Shown here one piece after another: positions 8,599 through 18,449 of a DNA stretch of 64,000 nt. The stretch is from Collinsella sp. (GTDB lineage Bacteria; Actinomycetota; Coriobacteriia; Coriobacteriales; Coriobacteriaceae), in assembly GCA_018378775.1 (NCBI GenBank), contig JAGZWV010000007.1, forward strand, positions 8,546 through 72,545. The letters are read 5' to 3'. The translations under genes and the position numbers were made by a program. The notes beneath the pieces were generated by a model. The model was not told the DNA's origin. It searched no databases and was given only the letters and a program-made list of their open reading frames with translations. Every line of letters begins with the position of its first letter. Position 1 is the first letter of the stretch.

Positions 8599-8622
8599 GT
8601 CATTGGGGACGTCCCCAATGAC
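8599..8622. repeat. Perfect 24-bp palindrome between rpoD and the tRNAs
   Basis: Half-site GTCATTGGGGAC is followed immediately by its reverse complement. It lies just beyond the rpoD terminator hairpin and upstream of the tRNA promoter. No poly-T follows on either strand, so it is not an obvious terminator. It may be a dispersed palindromic repeat or a protein-binding site. Confidence 0.7.
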
Positions 8623-8629
8623 CACATGA

Positions 8630-8663
8630 AAGCGCCCCCAAGCGGATGTGCTTGAGGGCGCTT
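8630..8663 (-). terminator. rpoD terminator hairpin
   Basis: A 13-bp GC-rich stem (AAGCGCCCTCAAG with one mismatched pair) and a short loop begin ten bases after the rpoD stop on the minus strand; the trailing T-run is short (TTTC). Confidence 0.75.
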
Positions 8664-8672
8664 CTTGCTTGA

Positions 8673-10037
8673 CTAGCTTTCGATATAGTCTTTGAGCTTG
8701 CTGCTGCGGCTCGGGTGGCGGAGCTTGGCCAAGGTCTTGGACTCGATCTGGCGGATACGCTCGCGCGTGACGCCAAACTCGCGGCCGACTTCCTCGAGCG
8801 TGCGGGGATGCCCGTCGACAAGGCCAAAGCGCAGCTCGATAACCTTGCGCTCACGATCGGCAAGCGAGTCGAGCACCTGGGTGAGCTGCTCCTGCAGCAT
8901 GGAGAAGCTGGCGGCATCGGGCGGAACGATAGCCTGGGAGTCCTCGATGAAGTCGCCCAGCTGGGAATCCTCTTCCTCGCCGATGGGGGTCTCGAGCGAC
9001 ACGGGCTCCTGCGAAATCTTCTGGATCTCGCGGACGCGGTCGGCGCTCATGTCCATCTCGGCACCGATCTCCTCAGGGGTCGGGTCGCGACCCAGGTCCT
9101 GAAGGAGCTGGCGCTGCACGCGGACGAGCTTGTTGATGGTCTCGACCATATGCACGGGAATACGGATGGTACGGGCCTGATCGGCAATGGCGCGCGTAAT
9201 GGCCTGACGGATCCACCACGTGGCGTACGTGGAGAACTTAAAGCCCTTCTGGTAGTCGAACTTCTCAACGGCGCGGATCAGACCGAGGTTGCCCTCCTGG
9301 ATCAGGTCAAGGAACAGCATGCCGCGGCCGACATAGCGTTTGGCGATGGAGACGACCAGACGCAGGTTTGCGCTGATGAGTGCCTGCTTAGCTTCGAGGC
9401 CGACGTTCTCAATGCGCGTAAGACGACGCATCTCGGCACGCGTGAGCTCGAGCTCACCGGCATCGGCGGCCTCGAGCTTCTCGGTGGCCTCAAGACCGGC
9501 CTCGATCTTCATGGCCAGATCGACCTCTTCGGAGGCGGTCAGCAGGTCGACCTTGCCGATCTCTTTGAGGTACATACGAACCGGATCGCCGGTCAGCATC
9601 ACCGTGGAGGCATCGATGCCACGCACGCGGGAGCGTGAACGGGACGTGCGCACGGTGCGCTTCTTCTTGCTCTTGGAAGAACCCATCTCGGCATCGGCCT
9701 GACGGGCCATCTTGAGCTCGTGATCGTCGAGCGAGCCGGAATCGTGCTCGTCGTCGTCATCGAAATCGTCGGTATCGGTATCGTTATCGTCATCGTCGAC
9801 GTCCATGGGGGCGTCGTCGTTACCGCTCGCGGAGATAATCTGGATGCCGCTGTTGCGCAGCGCGGAATACACCGCGGTGAGCTGCTCGTCAGAAACATCG
9901 ATATCCTTCAGGGCGACCTGAATCTCGTCCTCGGTTACCGAAGTCCTGTTTGAGCCGTTGCCCATGAGCTTTGCAACGTAGGATTCCAGCCCAGTACCCG
10001 TGCTCTCAGTCTTTTTTGGCACAGATTCTCCCTTCAT
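8673..10037 (-). CDS. rpoD: RNA polymerase primary sigma factor
   Basis: Housekeeping sigma factor (RpoD/SigA). The 454-residue protein has a poorly conserved N-terminus with a very acidic block (about residues 78-105), then region 1.2 (DPVRMYLKEIGKVDLL), region 2 with the -10 recognition helix (KFDYQKGFKFSTYATWWIRQ), region 3 and region 4 with the -35 HTH (EEVGREFGVTRERIRQIES). It is downstream of dnaG; the dnaG-rpoD pair is a classic macromolecular-synthesis operon. The promoters seen in this window (TTGCCC-16-TATAAT, TTGCAC-17-TATAGT) are of the type this factor recognises. Confidence 0.97.
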   Translation of the reverse strand: MKGESVPKKTESTGTGLESYVAKLMGNGSNRTSVTEDEIQVALKDIDVSDEQLTAVYSALRNSGIQIISASGNDDAPMDVDDDDNDTDTDDFDDDDEHDSGSLDDHELKMARQADAEMGSSKSKKKRTVRTSRSRSRVRGIDASTVMLTGDPVRMYLKEIGKVDLLTASEEVDLAMKIEAGLEATEKLEAADAGELELTRAEMRRLTRIENVGLEAKQALISANLRLVVSIAKRYVGRGMLFLDLIQEGNLGLIRAVEKFDYQKGFKFSTYATWWIRQAITRAIADQARTIRIPVHMVETINKLVRVQRQLLQDLGRDPTPEEIGAEMDMSADRVREIQKISQEPVSLETPIGEEEDSQLGDFIEDSQAIVPPDAASFSMLQEQLTQVLDSLADRERKVIELRFGLVDGHPRTLEEVGREFGVTRERIRQIESKTLAKLRHPSRSSKLKDYIES

Positions 10038-10132
10038 AGTCCACAGGACTCAATACTTTAGCACACACATTGACGTCTATACCCAAAAAGAGGACTGGAT
10101 ATAGGCGAGAATACGCTGGTTGACCACAACAT

Positions 10133-12241
10133 CTAGGCTTGTTCGGTGCCCGCGGACTCCAGACCGATCAAACGGAACGGGTCCGCCACGCCGCCGATAG
10201 ACTTTTGCAGCTCGCGTTGACGCTGCGAATCCTGCGCGGCCTGCACGGTCAACGCGCGACGGGCCTCATCATCGAGCGAACGGTCTTGGCGCAGCTTGGC
10301 CTGCGCGGCACGCATGCGGCGCTTGATGGTGTAGAGCTCGAGCGTATCAAGCATAAACACGATGTTCGTCTCGGTGGGGTGCTTGCTCGTCGCCGAGATA
10401 CGCCCGGCACTCACAAGCGTTGCCGCCTCGGGACACACCGAGCGCGCCGCATCCATGCAGGCTGCAGGATCGGTTCCCGGCGGCGTTGCCAGAACGGCCC
10501 ATGCGATGGACTCGTGACGTGGGTCAACCCACTCGATAGAGCAGATGCGGTCGGCATACGTGCGGAACAGGTCGGGGTAGCTCGTAAGCATCGTCAACAG
10601 CTCGCGCTCCCCCGCCAAGGACTTGCGCTCAAGATCAGTAAGAACCATCGGCGGCGCCGCAGCCGGAGTGCCCAAACTATCAGTCACAGGTACAGCACCC
10701 ATACCATCAGGCACATCGATCGGAGGCAGGTCGTCGTCAACCTCTACCGGCGCGGCGCCATAGGCGTCGAGCGGAACGTAGTCGTACAGCTCCTCCTCGA
10801 CCGGCGCAGAGACCGGCGGCGTCGCGCCCGACGCCCAAGCGCCACGAGACGCCCCCTGCGAACCAGACGCCCGACCGCCCGCGTTGCCTGCACGCTCGGC
10901 CTGCGCCCGCTGGCGCTCGTAGTTCTGCTCGCGACGACGCTCGGCATCCTCGCGCTTGGCAACATCGCGAAACACACGGCCCGAGCTCGAGCGCACCGTC
11001 TCCAGATCCAAACCCAGCAGGTCGGCAATCTGGATAAAGTACGTATCGATCATGTAGCTATCGCGCAGCGGATAGATGAGCGTGAGAGCGTCCTCCAGCG
11101 CCTTGGCACGACCGCCCGGCGTGGTAATATCGCTTGACTCCTGCAGTGAGCGGTACACAAAGTCCATGAGGGGCTCGGCGGCGTCGATGCGCGCCTGCAG
11201 TGCCTCGCCACCATGCGCGGTGATGAACTCCATGGGGTCGTTGCCGTCGGGAAGCACCACGCAGCGCAGGTCCATCGAATCCTGCTCGATAAACTGAATC
11301 GCGCGGCGAGCGGCCTTTTGACCGGCGGCGTCGCCATCGAACATATACACAATGCGCTTGGCAAAACGGGTGAGCGTCTTTACGTGATGTTCCGTCAGCG
11401 CCGTGCCCAGCGTGGCGACGACGTTTTTGATCCCCGCCTCCCAGCAGGCGATACAGTCGGTATATCCCTCCACCACGATGGCGGTATCCTGCGCGACAAT
11501 AAACTCCTTGGCCCAATTAAAGCCGTAGAGGTTTCGCTTTTTATGAAACACGCTCGTCTCGGCGGTGTTGAGATACTTAGGCTGGCCGTCGCCCATAATG
11601 CGACCGCCAAAGGCAATGTTGTGACCCTGCTCGTCAAAGATGGGGAACATCACGCGGTCGTAAAAGCGGTCGGCAAGCTGCCCGCGCCCGCGACTCACGG
11701 CAACGTTGGCGTCGATCATCTCCTGCGGGGTAAAACCCGCCTGGGACAGGTGCGACACCAGCGCGTTACGGCCCGGTGCAAAGCCCAGGCAGTAGCGGCG
11801 GCAGACGTCGCCGCCCATGCCGCGGCTGGCAAAGTACTCGCGCGGACGGCCGTCCTTACCGCGCATGAGCATGGTGTGGTAGAACTGGGCGGTCTCGGCG
11901 CACAGATCGTAGATGCGGGCACGTTTGGTGCCGCGCTCGCGGCGATCTCCGGTGTCATGCAGCTCAATACCCGCGCGATCGGCCAAGTAACGGATTGACT
12001 CGGGAAAGCTCAGGTTCTCGCGCTTCATGATATACGTGAAAACGTCGCCACCCTCGCCGCAACCAAAGCAATGCCACACCTGCGTGGCGGGGATAATGTG
12101 GAAGGACGGCGTCTTCTCGCCATGGAAGGGGCAGCATCCCCAAAACTCATGGCCGCGAGGCTTGAGCTCGACCGTTTCCTGCACGATGGCAACCAGGTCA
12201 GACGCAGCGCGTACCTGGTCTTTTTCCTCATCGCTAATCAC
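10133..12241 (-). CDS. dnaG: DNA primase
   Basis: Makes RNA primers for DNA replication. The 702-residue protein has the CHC2 zinc finger (C37, H40, C58, C61 in CPFHGEKTPSF...HCFGC), then the catalytic core and a TOPRIM domain (VVEGYTDCIA and later YMFDGDAAG with the metal-binding acids). A long low-complexity linker rich in Arg, Ala and Gly (about residues 420-500) separates it from the helicase-binding C-terminal domain. The start overlaps ribF by eight bases, so dnaG may be read from the ribF transcript as well as feeding rpoD. Confidence 0.96.
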   Translation of the reverse strand: MISDEEKDQVRAASDLVAIVQETVELKPRGHEFWGCCPFHGEKTPSFHIIPATQVWHCFGCGEGGDVFTYIMKRENLSFPESIRYLADRAGIELHDTGDRRERGTKRARIYDLCAETAQFYHTMLMRGKDGRPREYFASRGMGGDVCRRYCLGFAPGRNALVSHLSQAGFTPQEMIDANVAVSRGRGQLADRFYDRVMFPIFDEQGHNIAFGGRIMGDGQPKYLNTAETSVFHKKRNLYGFNWAKEFIVAQDTAIVVEGYTDCIACWEAGIKNVVATLGTALTEHHVKTLTRFAKRIVYMFDGDAAGQKAARRAIQFIEQDSMDLRCVVLPDGNDPMEFITAHGGEALQARIDAAEPLMDFVYRSLQESSDITTPGGRAKALEDALTLIYPLRDSYMIDTYFIQIADLLGLDLETVRSSSGRVFRDVAKREDAERRREQNYERQRAQAERAGNAGGRASGSQGASRGAWASGATPPVSAPVEEELYDYVPLDAYGAAPVEVDDDLPPIDVPDGMGAVPVTDSLGTPAAAPPMVLTDLERKSLAGERELLTMLTSYPDLFRTYADRICSIEWVDPRHESIAWAVLATPPGTDPAACMDAARSVCPEAATLVSAGRISATSKHPTETNIVFMLDTLELYTIKRRMRAAQAKLRQDRSLDDEARRALTVQAAQDSQRQRELQKSIGGVADPFRLIGLESAGTEQA

Positions 12242-13241
12242 GGATGCTCACCCCCTGATCGCCCAAGTTGTGACGAATATCCTCGATATTACCCTCGACG
12301 GTCGCAATCAACTCATCCAGCGAATCGAACACACGCGAGGGACGCAGCCAGCGCGTAAACGCCAGCGAAACGGAAGCGCCGTACAGGTCGCCCGTATAAC
12401 CAATTAAATTAGCCTCGAGATGCGCAGATGCCGCATCGTCAGCATACGTTGGCGGCAGGCCGACGTTCACAGCAGCGGGCCACGCGGTGTCATCGACCAG
12501 CACCAGACCCTCATACACGCCATCGGCTGGCACCTGAATGCCGTCGGGAACCTGCAAGTTTGCCGTGGGAAAGCCCATGCCAGAACCCTCGTGACGGCCG
12601 CGAATAACACCGCCACGCACCATATACGGACGGCCGAGTAACCCAGCAGCAAGCTCCACATGGCCCTGTCCCAGCTCATGACGAATGCGGGTGGCGCAAA
12701 TGGCCTCACCGCCCTCGCAAAGCAGGTCGTGACCATACACGTCAACGCCGTGCTCGGAACCCCAGGAGCGCATCTCGGCAACACCAGAAGCACCGCCACG
12801 ACCCAGCCTAAAGTCACTGCCAACGCGAATCGATCGAATGTCGACCAGACGCGACACCAGCGAGAGAAAATCAACATGGTCAAGCGCTGCAACCTCAGGC
12901 GTAAAGGGAACGGCCACCACCGCATCGACCCCGGTTTGAGCCAAGGCATGCAGACGGTCGGCCGTCGTCATCAATTTTTGGGCGGGCGAAGGGCTCACCA
13001 CAACGTCCGGGTCGGGATCGAAGGTAACCACGACCGCCTTACAGCCATGGGCACGGGCATCACGGACAAGCGCTTCGATGAGTTCCTGGTGTCCACGGTG
13101 AACGCCGTCGAACACGCCAATGGCGATTGAAGCGGCACCCAAGTGCTCACACTCATCAAACGTATCGGCAGCAACGATGCGAGCCTCGTCCGACTCGCCC
13201 GCGAAAAAGACACGCGCGAGCTCGCGAGCGGACAACATCAT
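12234..13241 (-). CDS. ribF: Bifunctional riboflavin kinase / FAD synthetase
   Basis: Converts riboflavin to FMN and then to FAD. The N-terminal adenylyltransferase half has GVFDGVHRGHQEL (residues 42-54). The C-terminal riboflavin kinase half has GRHEGSGMGFPTANL, with the PTAN motif. Length 335 residues is typical. The first ATG overlaps the truB stop (ATGA, 13238-13241) and the end overlaps dnaG by eight bases. truB-ribF adjacency downstream of rbfA is conserved in Gram-positive bacteria. Confidence 0.95.
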   Translation of the reverse strand: MMLSARELARVFFAGESDEARIVAADTFDECEHLGAASIAIGVFDGVHRGHQELIEALVRDARAHGCKAVVVTFDPDPDVVVSPSPAQKLMTTADRLHALAQTGVDAVVAVPFTPEVAALDHVDFLSLVSRLVDIRSIRVGSDFRLGRGGASGVAEMRSWGSEHGVDVYGHDLLCEGGEAICATRIRHELGQGHVELAAGLLGRPYMVRGGVIRGRHEGSGMGFPTANLQVPDGIQVPADGVYEGLVLVDDTAWPAAVNVGLPPTYADDAASAHLEANLIGYTGDLYGASVSLAFTRWLRPSRVFDSLDELIATVEGNIEDIRHNLGDQGVSIRD

Positions 13242-14170
13242 CGAACACCGCCGATTGCCTGCGGAAACACGTGCTCCATGACAAAGCGGCCGCCCTCAAT
13301 GCGGGCGAGCGCCTTGAGTCCCCCATCGAGCACCAACGCAAACGGCGCCTTCGAGGAATCGAAATCGGCAAGCGCACGCTCAACGGGAATGCGTCGGCCG
13401 CAGAGCAGGTCGTCGGCAAGATTGCCCGGCAAGTCAACACGTGTGGCGCCCAGGGCCGCAATGGGATCCAGGGCAAAGCCAGCCGCGGACTCGGGAGAAA
13501 GCTCCTCGACCGCATGACAAGCGCCAATGGAAACAACACCGGAAGCCGTGCGGCGCAGCGCGGAAATATGCGCGGCGCTATCGCAAGTGTGGCCCAGGTC
13601 GCGAGCGAGCGCACGGATATAGGTGCCCTTGCTCACCGAGAACGCCACGGTCCACACACACGTATCACCTTCGCCGCCCACGGCGATCAGGTCGGCGGCA
13701 TAGACCTCGACGGGGCGCGGAGGTAGGTCCACCGCATTGCCCTCGCGAGCAGACTTGTAGGCGCGAACGCCATTGACCGAGATAGCAGAAAACGCCGGCG
13801 GCACCTGCATCTGCGGGCCCAGCATGGCGGCCAAGCGCTCACGAGCATAGGCAGGATCGCGGAGCTCGTTGGCAACAGCCACCGTGCGGACCGCCTCGCC
13901 CTCCGCATCATCGGTATTGGTCTCGGCGCCAAACGAGATGTCGGCGACATAGCTTTTGGTATCGAGGGTTAGCATGCCCAGCAGACGAGTAGCCTGGCCC
14001 ACGCCCACCACCATGACGCCGGATGCCATGGGGTCGAGCGTGCCGGCATGGCCGACGCGCCGCTCATGGAGGGCGCGTCGGCATTGCGAGACCACATCGT
14101 GGGACGTGCAGCCCACCGGCTTATCGACGGCGAGCAGCATATTCAGTTGAGAAGGCGTACGACGAGCCAT
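13238..14170 (-). CDS. truB: tRNA pseudouridine-55 synthase
   Basis: Isomerises U55 in the T-loop of tRNAs. The 310-residue protein has LLAVDKPVGCTSHDVV near the start and the catalytic Asp46 in HAGTLDPMASG. A C-terminal region of PUA-like length follows. It lies 15 bases after nrnA and overlaps ribF by four bases, inside the rimP-to-ribF translation operon. Confidence 0.95.
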   Translation of the reverse strand: MARRTPSQLNMLLAVDKPVGCTSHDVVSQCRRALHERRVGHAGTLDPMASGVMVVGVGQATRLLGMLTLDTKSYVADISFGAETNTDDAEGEAVRTVAVANELRDPAYARERLAAMLGPQMQVPPAFSAISVNGVRAYKSAREGNAVDLPPRPVEVYAADLIAVGGEGDTCVWTVAFSVSKGTYIRALARDLGHTCDSAAHISALRRTASGVVSIGACHAVEELSPESAAGFALDPIAALGATRVDLPGNLADDLLCGRRIPVERALADFDSSKAPFALVLDGGLKALARIEGGRFVMEHVFPQAIGGVR

Positions 14171-14185
14171 GTACCATCCAAAAAG

Positions 14186-15229
14186 TTAAAGCTCGACGGT
14201 CACCGAAGCGGGATCCTCCCCCACCAGCTCGGCCAGCATGGGAAGTGCCACGGCGAGCGTCTCGCGAATTGTTCCGTTGTTGGAAAAGCCGGCGGCGGCA
14301 TGATGCCCGCCACCGCCAAAGTTGGCAGCGATCTCGGACACATCGAGGTCACCCTTGGAGCGCAGGTTGCCGCGCACCTTGGTATCGCCGTCGATGCCCT
14401 TTAAGAACAGGCAGACCTCGACGCCCATCACCGAACGCACCACATCGACCAGACCGTCACATTCATCCGAGGTGACGCCGCAGGCCTCAAGGTCGCTCTG
14501 GAAGGCATAGCTATACGCCACGCGCCCGTGCGCGACCGTCTTGATACGGCCCATGACAATGGACTTGAGGTGCAAAAACTCGACGCGCATGCTCTGATAG
14601 ACCTCGAGTGCGACACGAGCCGGATTGGCGCCATGCGCCACCAGGCGCGAAGCAGCATGGAACGCGGCAGCATCGGCGTTCTGGTACTGGAAACGACCGG
14701 TGTCGGTCACCAAGCCGCACAGCAAGCAGGTCGCGACGCCGTCACGTGCGACAATGCCGCAATTGTCCAAGAAACGGTCGATGATCATAGCGCAGGCTGC
14801 AGCTTCAACGCGCCTCAGACTGAGCTCGGCAAACTCCTCGCGTGCCGGATGGTGATCGAAGCACACCACATGCTTGGAGCGACGAAGCACCTCGGCGGAG
14901 TTGTTCAGGCGCTCGACGACCGGCACATCCACCGAGATGAACAGGTCCGGATTGCCGGTGTACGCAGATGCCGGCACCAGGCGATCGGAGCCTTCCATAA
15001 AGCGGTAGATGCGCGGAACTGGGTCATCGTCTGCCAGCAGCAGGGCAATGTCCTTGTTGGGGAAAAACTTCATGAGCGAAAGGCCCAGACCCAATACGGA
15101 GCCCAAGGCATCGCCATCGGGAGAAGTATGTCCCGAAATCGCAATGGAGGACGCACCCTCGATGAGCTCGAGGATGCGTCGCTGAATATCTGCAGACTCG
15201 CACGAGGCGAGGTCGGCGGAATTAGTCAT
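14186..15229 (-). CDS. nrnA: DHH-family oligoribonuclease / pAp phosphatase (NrnA-like)
   Basis: DHH phosphoesterase of the NrnA type, which degrades short RNA oligonucleotides and pAp (and in some species cyclic-dinucleotide breakdown products). The 347-residue protein shows the metal-binding SPDGDALGS motif (Asp38 and Asp40), VVCFDHHPAREE, the VTDTGRFQY motif and a C-terminal DHHA1 domain with GGGGHHAAAG. It overlaps rbfA by eight bases. Between rbfA and truB is its usual place in Gram-positive genomes. Confidence 0.92.
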   Translation of the reverse strand: MTNSADLASCESADIQRRILELIEGASSIAISGHTSPDGDALGSVLGLGLSLMKFFPNKDIALLLADDDPVPRIYRFMEGSDRLVPASAYTGNPDLFISVDVPVVERLNNSAEVLRRSKHVVCFDHHPAREEFAELSLRRVEAAACAMIIDRFLDNCGIVARDGVATCLLCGLVTDTGRFQYQNADAAAFHAASRLVAHGANPARVALEVYQSMRVEFLHLKSIVMGRIKTVAHGRVAYSYAFQSDLEACGVTSDECDGLVDVVRSVMGVEVCLFLKGIDGDTKVRGNLRSKGDLDVSEIAANFGGGGHHAAAGFSNNGTIRETLAVALPMLAELVGEDPASVTVEL

Positions 15230-15632
15230 CTAAAGCTGCCTCCTGGGCGGCATCCGCTATCGGATAGCCGTCCTCGTCCTTTTCGATCGCAAGCGTGGCG
15301 GGAACGTTTTCCAGCGCACGCGTGATGCGCTCGGCCTCATCGGTCGAGCGATCGATGCGAAAATCGAGCTCGGGCGTGACGCGCCAATCGAGCGAGCGGG
15401 CCAACAGGCTACGGATGCGGCCCTTGGCGCTGGCGAGCGCCTCCATGACCTCGTCGTAGCGGCTCGCGTCGCACGACACGTACACGCGCGCGAACGAACG
15501 GTCCACCGCAACCTCGACCGCGGTCAAGGTGACCAGGTCGAGACGCGGATCGGAAACCTCAAAGAGCAGGATATAACCGAGCTTCTCGCGAAGCTGCTCG
15601 CCCAGACGGCGGGTTGCCTGCGTTTGCTTCAT
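15222..15632 (-). CDS. rbfA: 30S ribosome-binding factor A
   Basis: Small KH-like factor that matures the 5' end of 16S rRNA in the small subunit. The 136 residues begin MKQTQATRRLGEQLREKLG and contain DPRLDLVTLTAVEVAVDRSFARVYVS, the RbfA core. It starts eleven bases after the infB stop, its standard position. Confidence 0.94.
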   Translation of the reverse strand: MKQTQATRRLGEQLREKLGYILLFEVSDPRLDLVTLTAVEVAVDRSFARVYVSCDASRYDEVMEALASAKGRIRSLLARSLDWRVTPELDFRIDRSTDEAERITRALENVPATLAIEKDEDGYPIADAAQEAALDD

Positions 15633-15643
15633 AGCGCTACCCC

Positions 15644-18358
15644 CTACTCGGTACGGGCAACCTGGTCGATGCGGTAGCCCTCAATGGTGTCGCCAGGCTT
15701 GATGTCCTGGAAGTTCTCCAGGCCAATACCGCCCTCGGAGCCGCTCTTGAGGCTCTTGGCCTCGTCCTTGTAGTGGCGCATCGAGGCGATTTTACCGTTG
15801 AAGACCACGATGCCGTCGCGCACCAGGCGCACGGAATCGGTCGCGGCGATCTCGCCCTCTTCGACGCGGACACCGGCGGCGATACCGACCTTGGGCACCT
15901 TGAAGGTGTCCAGGACGGTCGCAGTACCCGTGGAGACCTCGACCTCGGTGGGCTTGAGCATGCCGATGCGGGCAGCATCGAGGTCCTCGAGGCACTTGTA
16001 GATGACGTCGTAGCAACGGATCTCGACGCCCTCGCGCTCGGCGGCGGAGCGGGCCTTGCCGTCGGGACGGACGCCAAAGCCGATGATGATGGCGTTGGAG
16101 GCGTCGGCCAGGACCACGTCGGTCTCGTTGATGGCGCCGACCGCGGAGTGGATCGTGTTGATGCGCACCTCGGACTGATCCATCTTGTCGAGGGAGTCCT
16201 GAAGGGCCTCGATGGAACCCTGGACGTCGGCCTTGATGATCAGGTTGAGCTCCTTGACCTCGGCGTCGGCGATAGTCTCGAAGAGGTTCTCGAGCGTCAC
16301 GTGCTTGACGCGGCTCTGCTCCTCGATACGGGCCTTGAGCGAACGCTCGTCGGCCAGCGCACGTGCCTCGCGCTCGTCCTCGAACACGCGGAACTCATCG
16401 CCGGCGTTGGGGACGGACTGCAGGCCCAAGATCTCGACGGCGTCGGAAGGACCGGCCTCGGTGACGGCGTTGCCCTTGGGGTCGAGCATGGCGCGGACGC
16501 GGCCGTAGGTGAGGCCGGCGACCAGCGTGTCGCCCACGTGCAGGGTACCGCGGGTCACGAGCACGGTGGCAACCGAGCCGCGGCCCTTGTCGAGCTTGGC
16601 CTCGAGGACGTTGCCCGAAGCAAAGGTATCAGGGTTGGCCTTGAGCTCGAGCACGTCGGCCTGGAGCAGCACGGTCTCGAGCAGGTCATCGATACCGATC
16701 TTCTGCTTGGCCGAGATGTTGACGAACATGTTCTGTCCGCCCCACTCCTCGGGGATGATGCCGTACTCGGTGAGCTCCTGGCGCACGCGGTCGGGGTTGG
16801 CACCCGGCTTATCGATCTTGTTGACGGCGACGACGATGGGTACGCCGGCGGCCTTGGCGTGGTTGATCGACTCGATGGTCTGGGGCATGACGCCGTCGTC
16901 GGCAGCCACGATCAGGATGACGATGTCGGTCACCTTGGCGCCGCGGGCACGCATGGCCGTAAAGGTGGCGTGACCGGGGGTATCGATGAAGGTGATCTTG
17001 CGGTCGTTGATCATGACCTGCGAAGCGCCGATGGCCTGGGTAATGCCGCCCGCCTCGCCGGCAGCGACGCCGGTGTGACGGATGGCGTCGAGCAGGCTCG
17101 TCTTGCCGTGGTCGACGTGACCCATGACGGTGACGACCGGGGCGCGCGGCTTAAGGTCGGCGGGGTCGTCGTAGAACGAGAAGGTGTTCTCCTCCTCGGG
17201 GGTGATGATCTTGATCTGGCGACCCAGGTCGTCGGCAACGAGCTCGACGAGGTCATCGGACATGGACTGCGTCATGGTAAGCGGCGTGCCCAGCAGGAAC
17301 AGGCGCTTGATGATGTCGTTGGCCGGAACGTCGAGCGCCTCGGCGAGCTCCTGGACGGTAACGCCCTGGGAGACCTTGATGGCGTCGAGGTCCTCGGGGT
17401 TCACGCCCTGGGCCAGCGCCTCCTCAATCTTGCGCTCTTCCTGAGCCTTTGCGGCCTCGCGCTCGCGCTTCTCCTTGCGCTTTTTGCGGCGACCGGTGGA
17501 CTCGCGAGAGGCCTCCTCGACGGCGGCACGAGCCTCCTCGAGCACCTTCTCGCGGCTGTACTCCTCGGCCTCGCGAGCCATGCGGCTGTAGTGGTCCTCT
17601 TCGTTGTTGTGACCGCCCTTGCGCTTCTTGCCCTTGCCCTGCTTGTCGGGGTTGGGGAAGTCCATGCCGGCAGCGACGTTGTTGCTGGCGTTGGTGCGAT
17701 GGCTGTGCGGACGGCTCTCGGAGGCGTTGCGCTCGGAGTTGTTGTCTGAGGCGTTGCGATCGTTACGACGGCCACCGCGGCGGTCGTTGTTGCCGCCACG
17801 ACGGTTACCGCGCTCGGCGGCGCGCTCGGCCTTGGCCTTCTCCTCAGCGTCCTTCTTCTCCTTGAGCACGGTCTCCTGTGCGGCGATCTGGTCGAGCAGC
17901 GAGCGGAAGCGCGAACCGGAGTCGGAAGCGGGAACGGCGCGGCGCTGGGCCTCGCGGGCAGCCTCCTCCTTCTCGCGGGCAAGGCGCTCCTGCTCGGCCT
18001 TCTTCTTGGCCTCGGCCTCGGCGCGGGCAGCCTCCTCGGCAGCCTGGGCTGCGGCAAACTGGCGGCGCTCCTCCTCGCGGGCCTTCTCGGCGGCGATGCG
18101 CTCGCGCTCAGCCTCGGCGGCGCGTGCGGCCTCCTCGGCGGCAGCTGCCTGCTCCTCGGCCTGCTTGGCGGCCTCGACTTCCTGGGCGCGGGCCTCGATC
18201 ACCGAGGCGAGCTGCTTGCGGACCATGGCGACATAAGCGTCCTCCAAGGTGGAGGAAGCGGACTTAGCGGGAATCTTCATATCGGCGAGATGACCCATCA
18301 GTTCCTTGGAGGTCATGCCGAACTCTTTGGCCAGGGTGGACACACGGACTTTTGCCAT
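15644..18358 (-). CDS. infB: Translation initiation factor IF-2
   Basis: GTPase that positions initiator tRNA on the 30S subunit. In the 904-residue protein an IF2N domain (residues 1-50) is followed by a long charged Ala/Glu/Arg-rich region (about 55-310). A second IF2N-like segment lies near 325-375. The GTPase domain has GHVDHGKT (413-420), DTPGH (459-463) and NKID (513-516), and the beta-barrel and C-terminal tRNA-binding domains follow. The long N-terminal extension is normal for actinobacteria. The 91-bp gap to nusA is too short to hold the ylxR gene often found between them. Confidence 0.96.
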   Translation of the reverse strand: MAKVRVSTLAKEFGMTSKELMGHLADMKIPAKSASSTLEDAYVAMVRKQLASVIEARAQEVEAAKQAEEQAAAAEEAARAAEAERERIAAEKAREEERRQFAAAQAAEEAARAEAEAKKKAEQERLAREKEEAAREAQRRAVPASDSGSRFRSLLDQIAAQETVLKEKKDAEEKAKAERAAERGNRRGGNNDRRGGRRNDRNASDNNSERNASESRPHSHRTNASNNVAAGMDFPNPDKQGKGKKRKGGHNNEEDHYSRMAREAEEYSREKVLEEARAAVEEASRESTGRRKKRKEKREREAAKAQEERKIEEALAQGVNPEDLDAIKVSQGVTVQELAEALDVPANDIIKRLFLLGTPLTMTQSMSDDLVELVADDLGRQIKIITPEEENTFSFYDDPADLKPRAPVVTVMGHVDHGKTSLLDAIRHTGVAAGEAGGITQAIGASQVMINDRKITFIDTPGHATFTAMRARGAKVTDIVILIVAADDGVMPQTIESINHAKAAGVPIVVAVNKIDKPGANPDRVRQELTEYGIIPEEWGGQNMFVNISAKQKIGIDDLLETVLLQADVLELKANPDTFASGNVLEAKLDKGRGSVATVLVTRGTLHVGDTLVAGLTYGRVRAMLDPKGNAVTEAGPSDAVEILGLQSVPNAGDEFRVFEDEREARALADERSLKARIEEQSRVKHVTLENLFETIADAEVKELNLIIKADVQGSIEALQDSLDKMDQSEVRINTIHSAVGAINETDVVLADASNAIIIGFGVRPDGKARSAAEREGVEIRCYDVIYKCLEDLDAARIGMLKPTEVEVSTGTATVLDTFKVPKVGIAAGVRVEEGEIAATDSVRLVRDGIVVFNGKIASMRHYKDEAKSLKSGSEGGIGLENFQDIKPGDTIEGYRIDQVARTE

Positions 18359-18449
18359 ATGACTTCACCTACCCTTTCTGGCACCTTGGGTGCCTAGAGA
18401 CTGAACGAGCGTGGGAGACGCGCCGGGACCCGCCCGGCGCGACCGCGCG

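Noticed and set aside
15773..17749. 658-codon plus-strand open frame opposite infB
   Set aside because: Antisense image of a strongly biased GC-rich gene; composition is Gly/Leu/Asp/Val-rich without motifs or ribosome-binding site.
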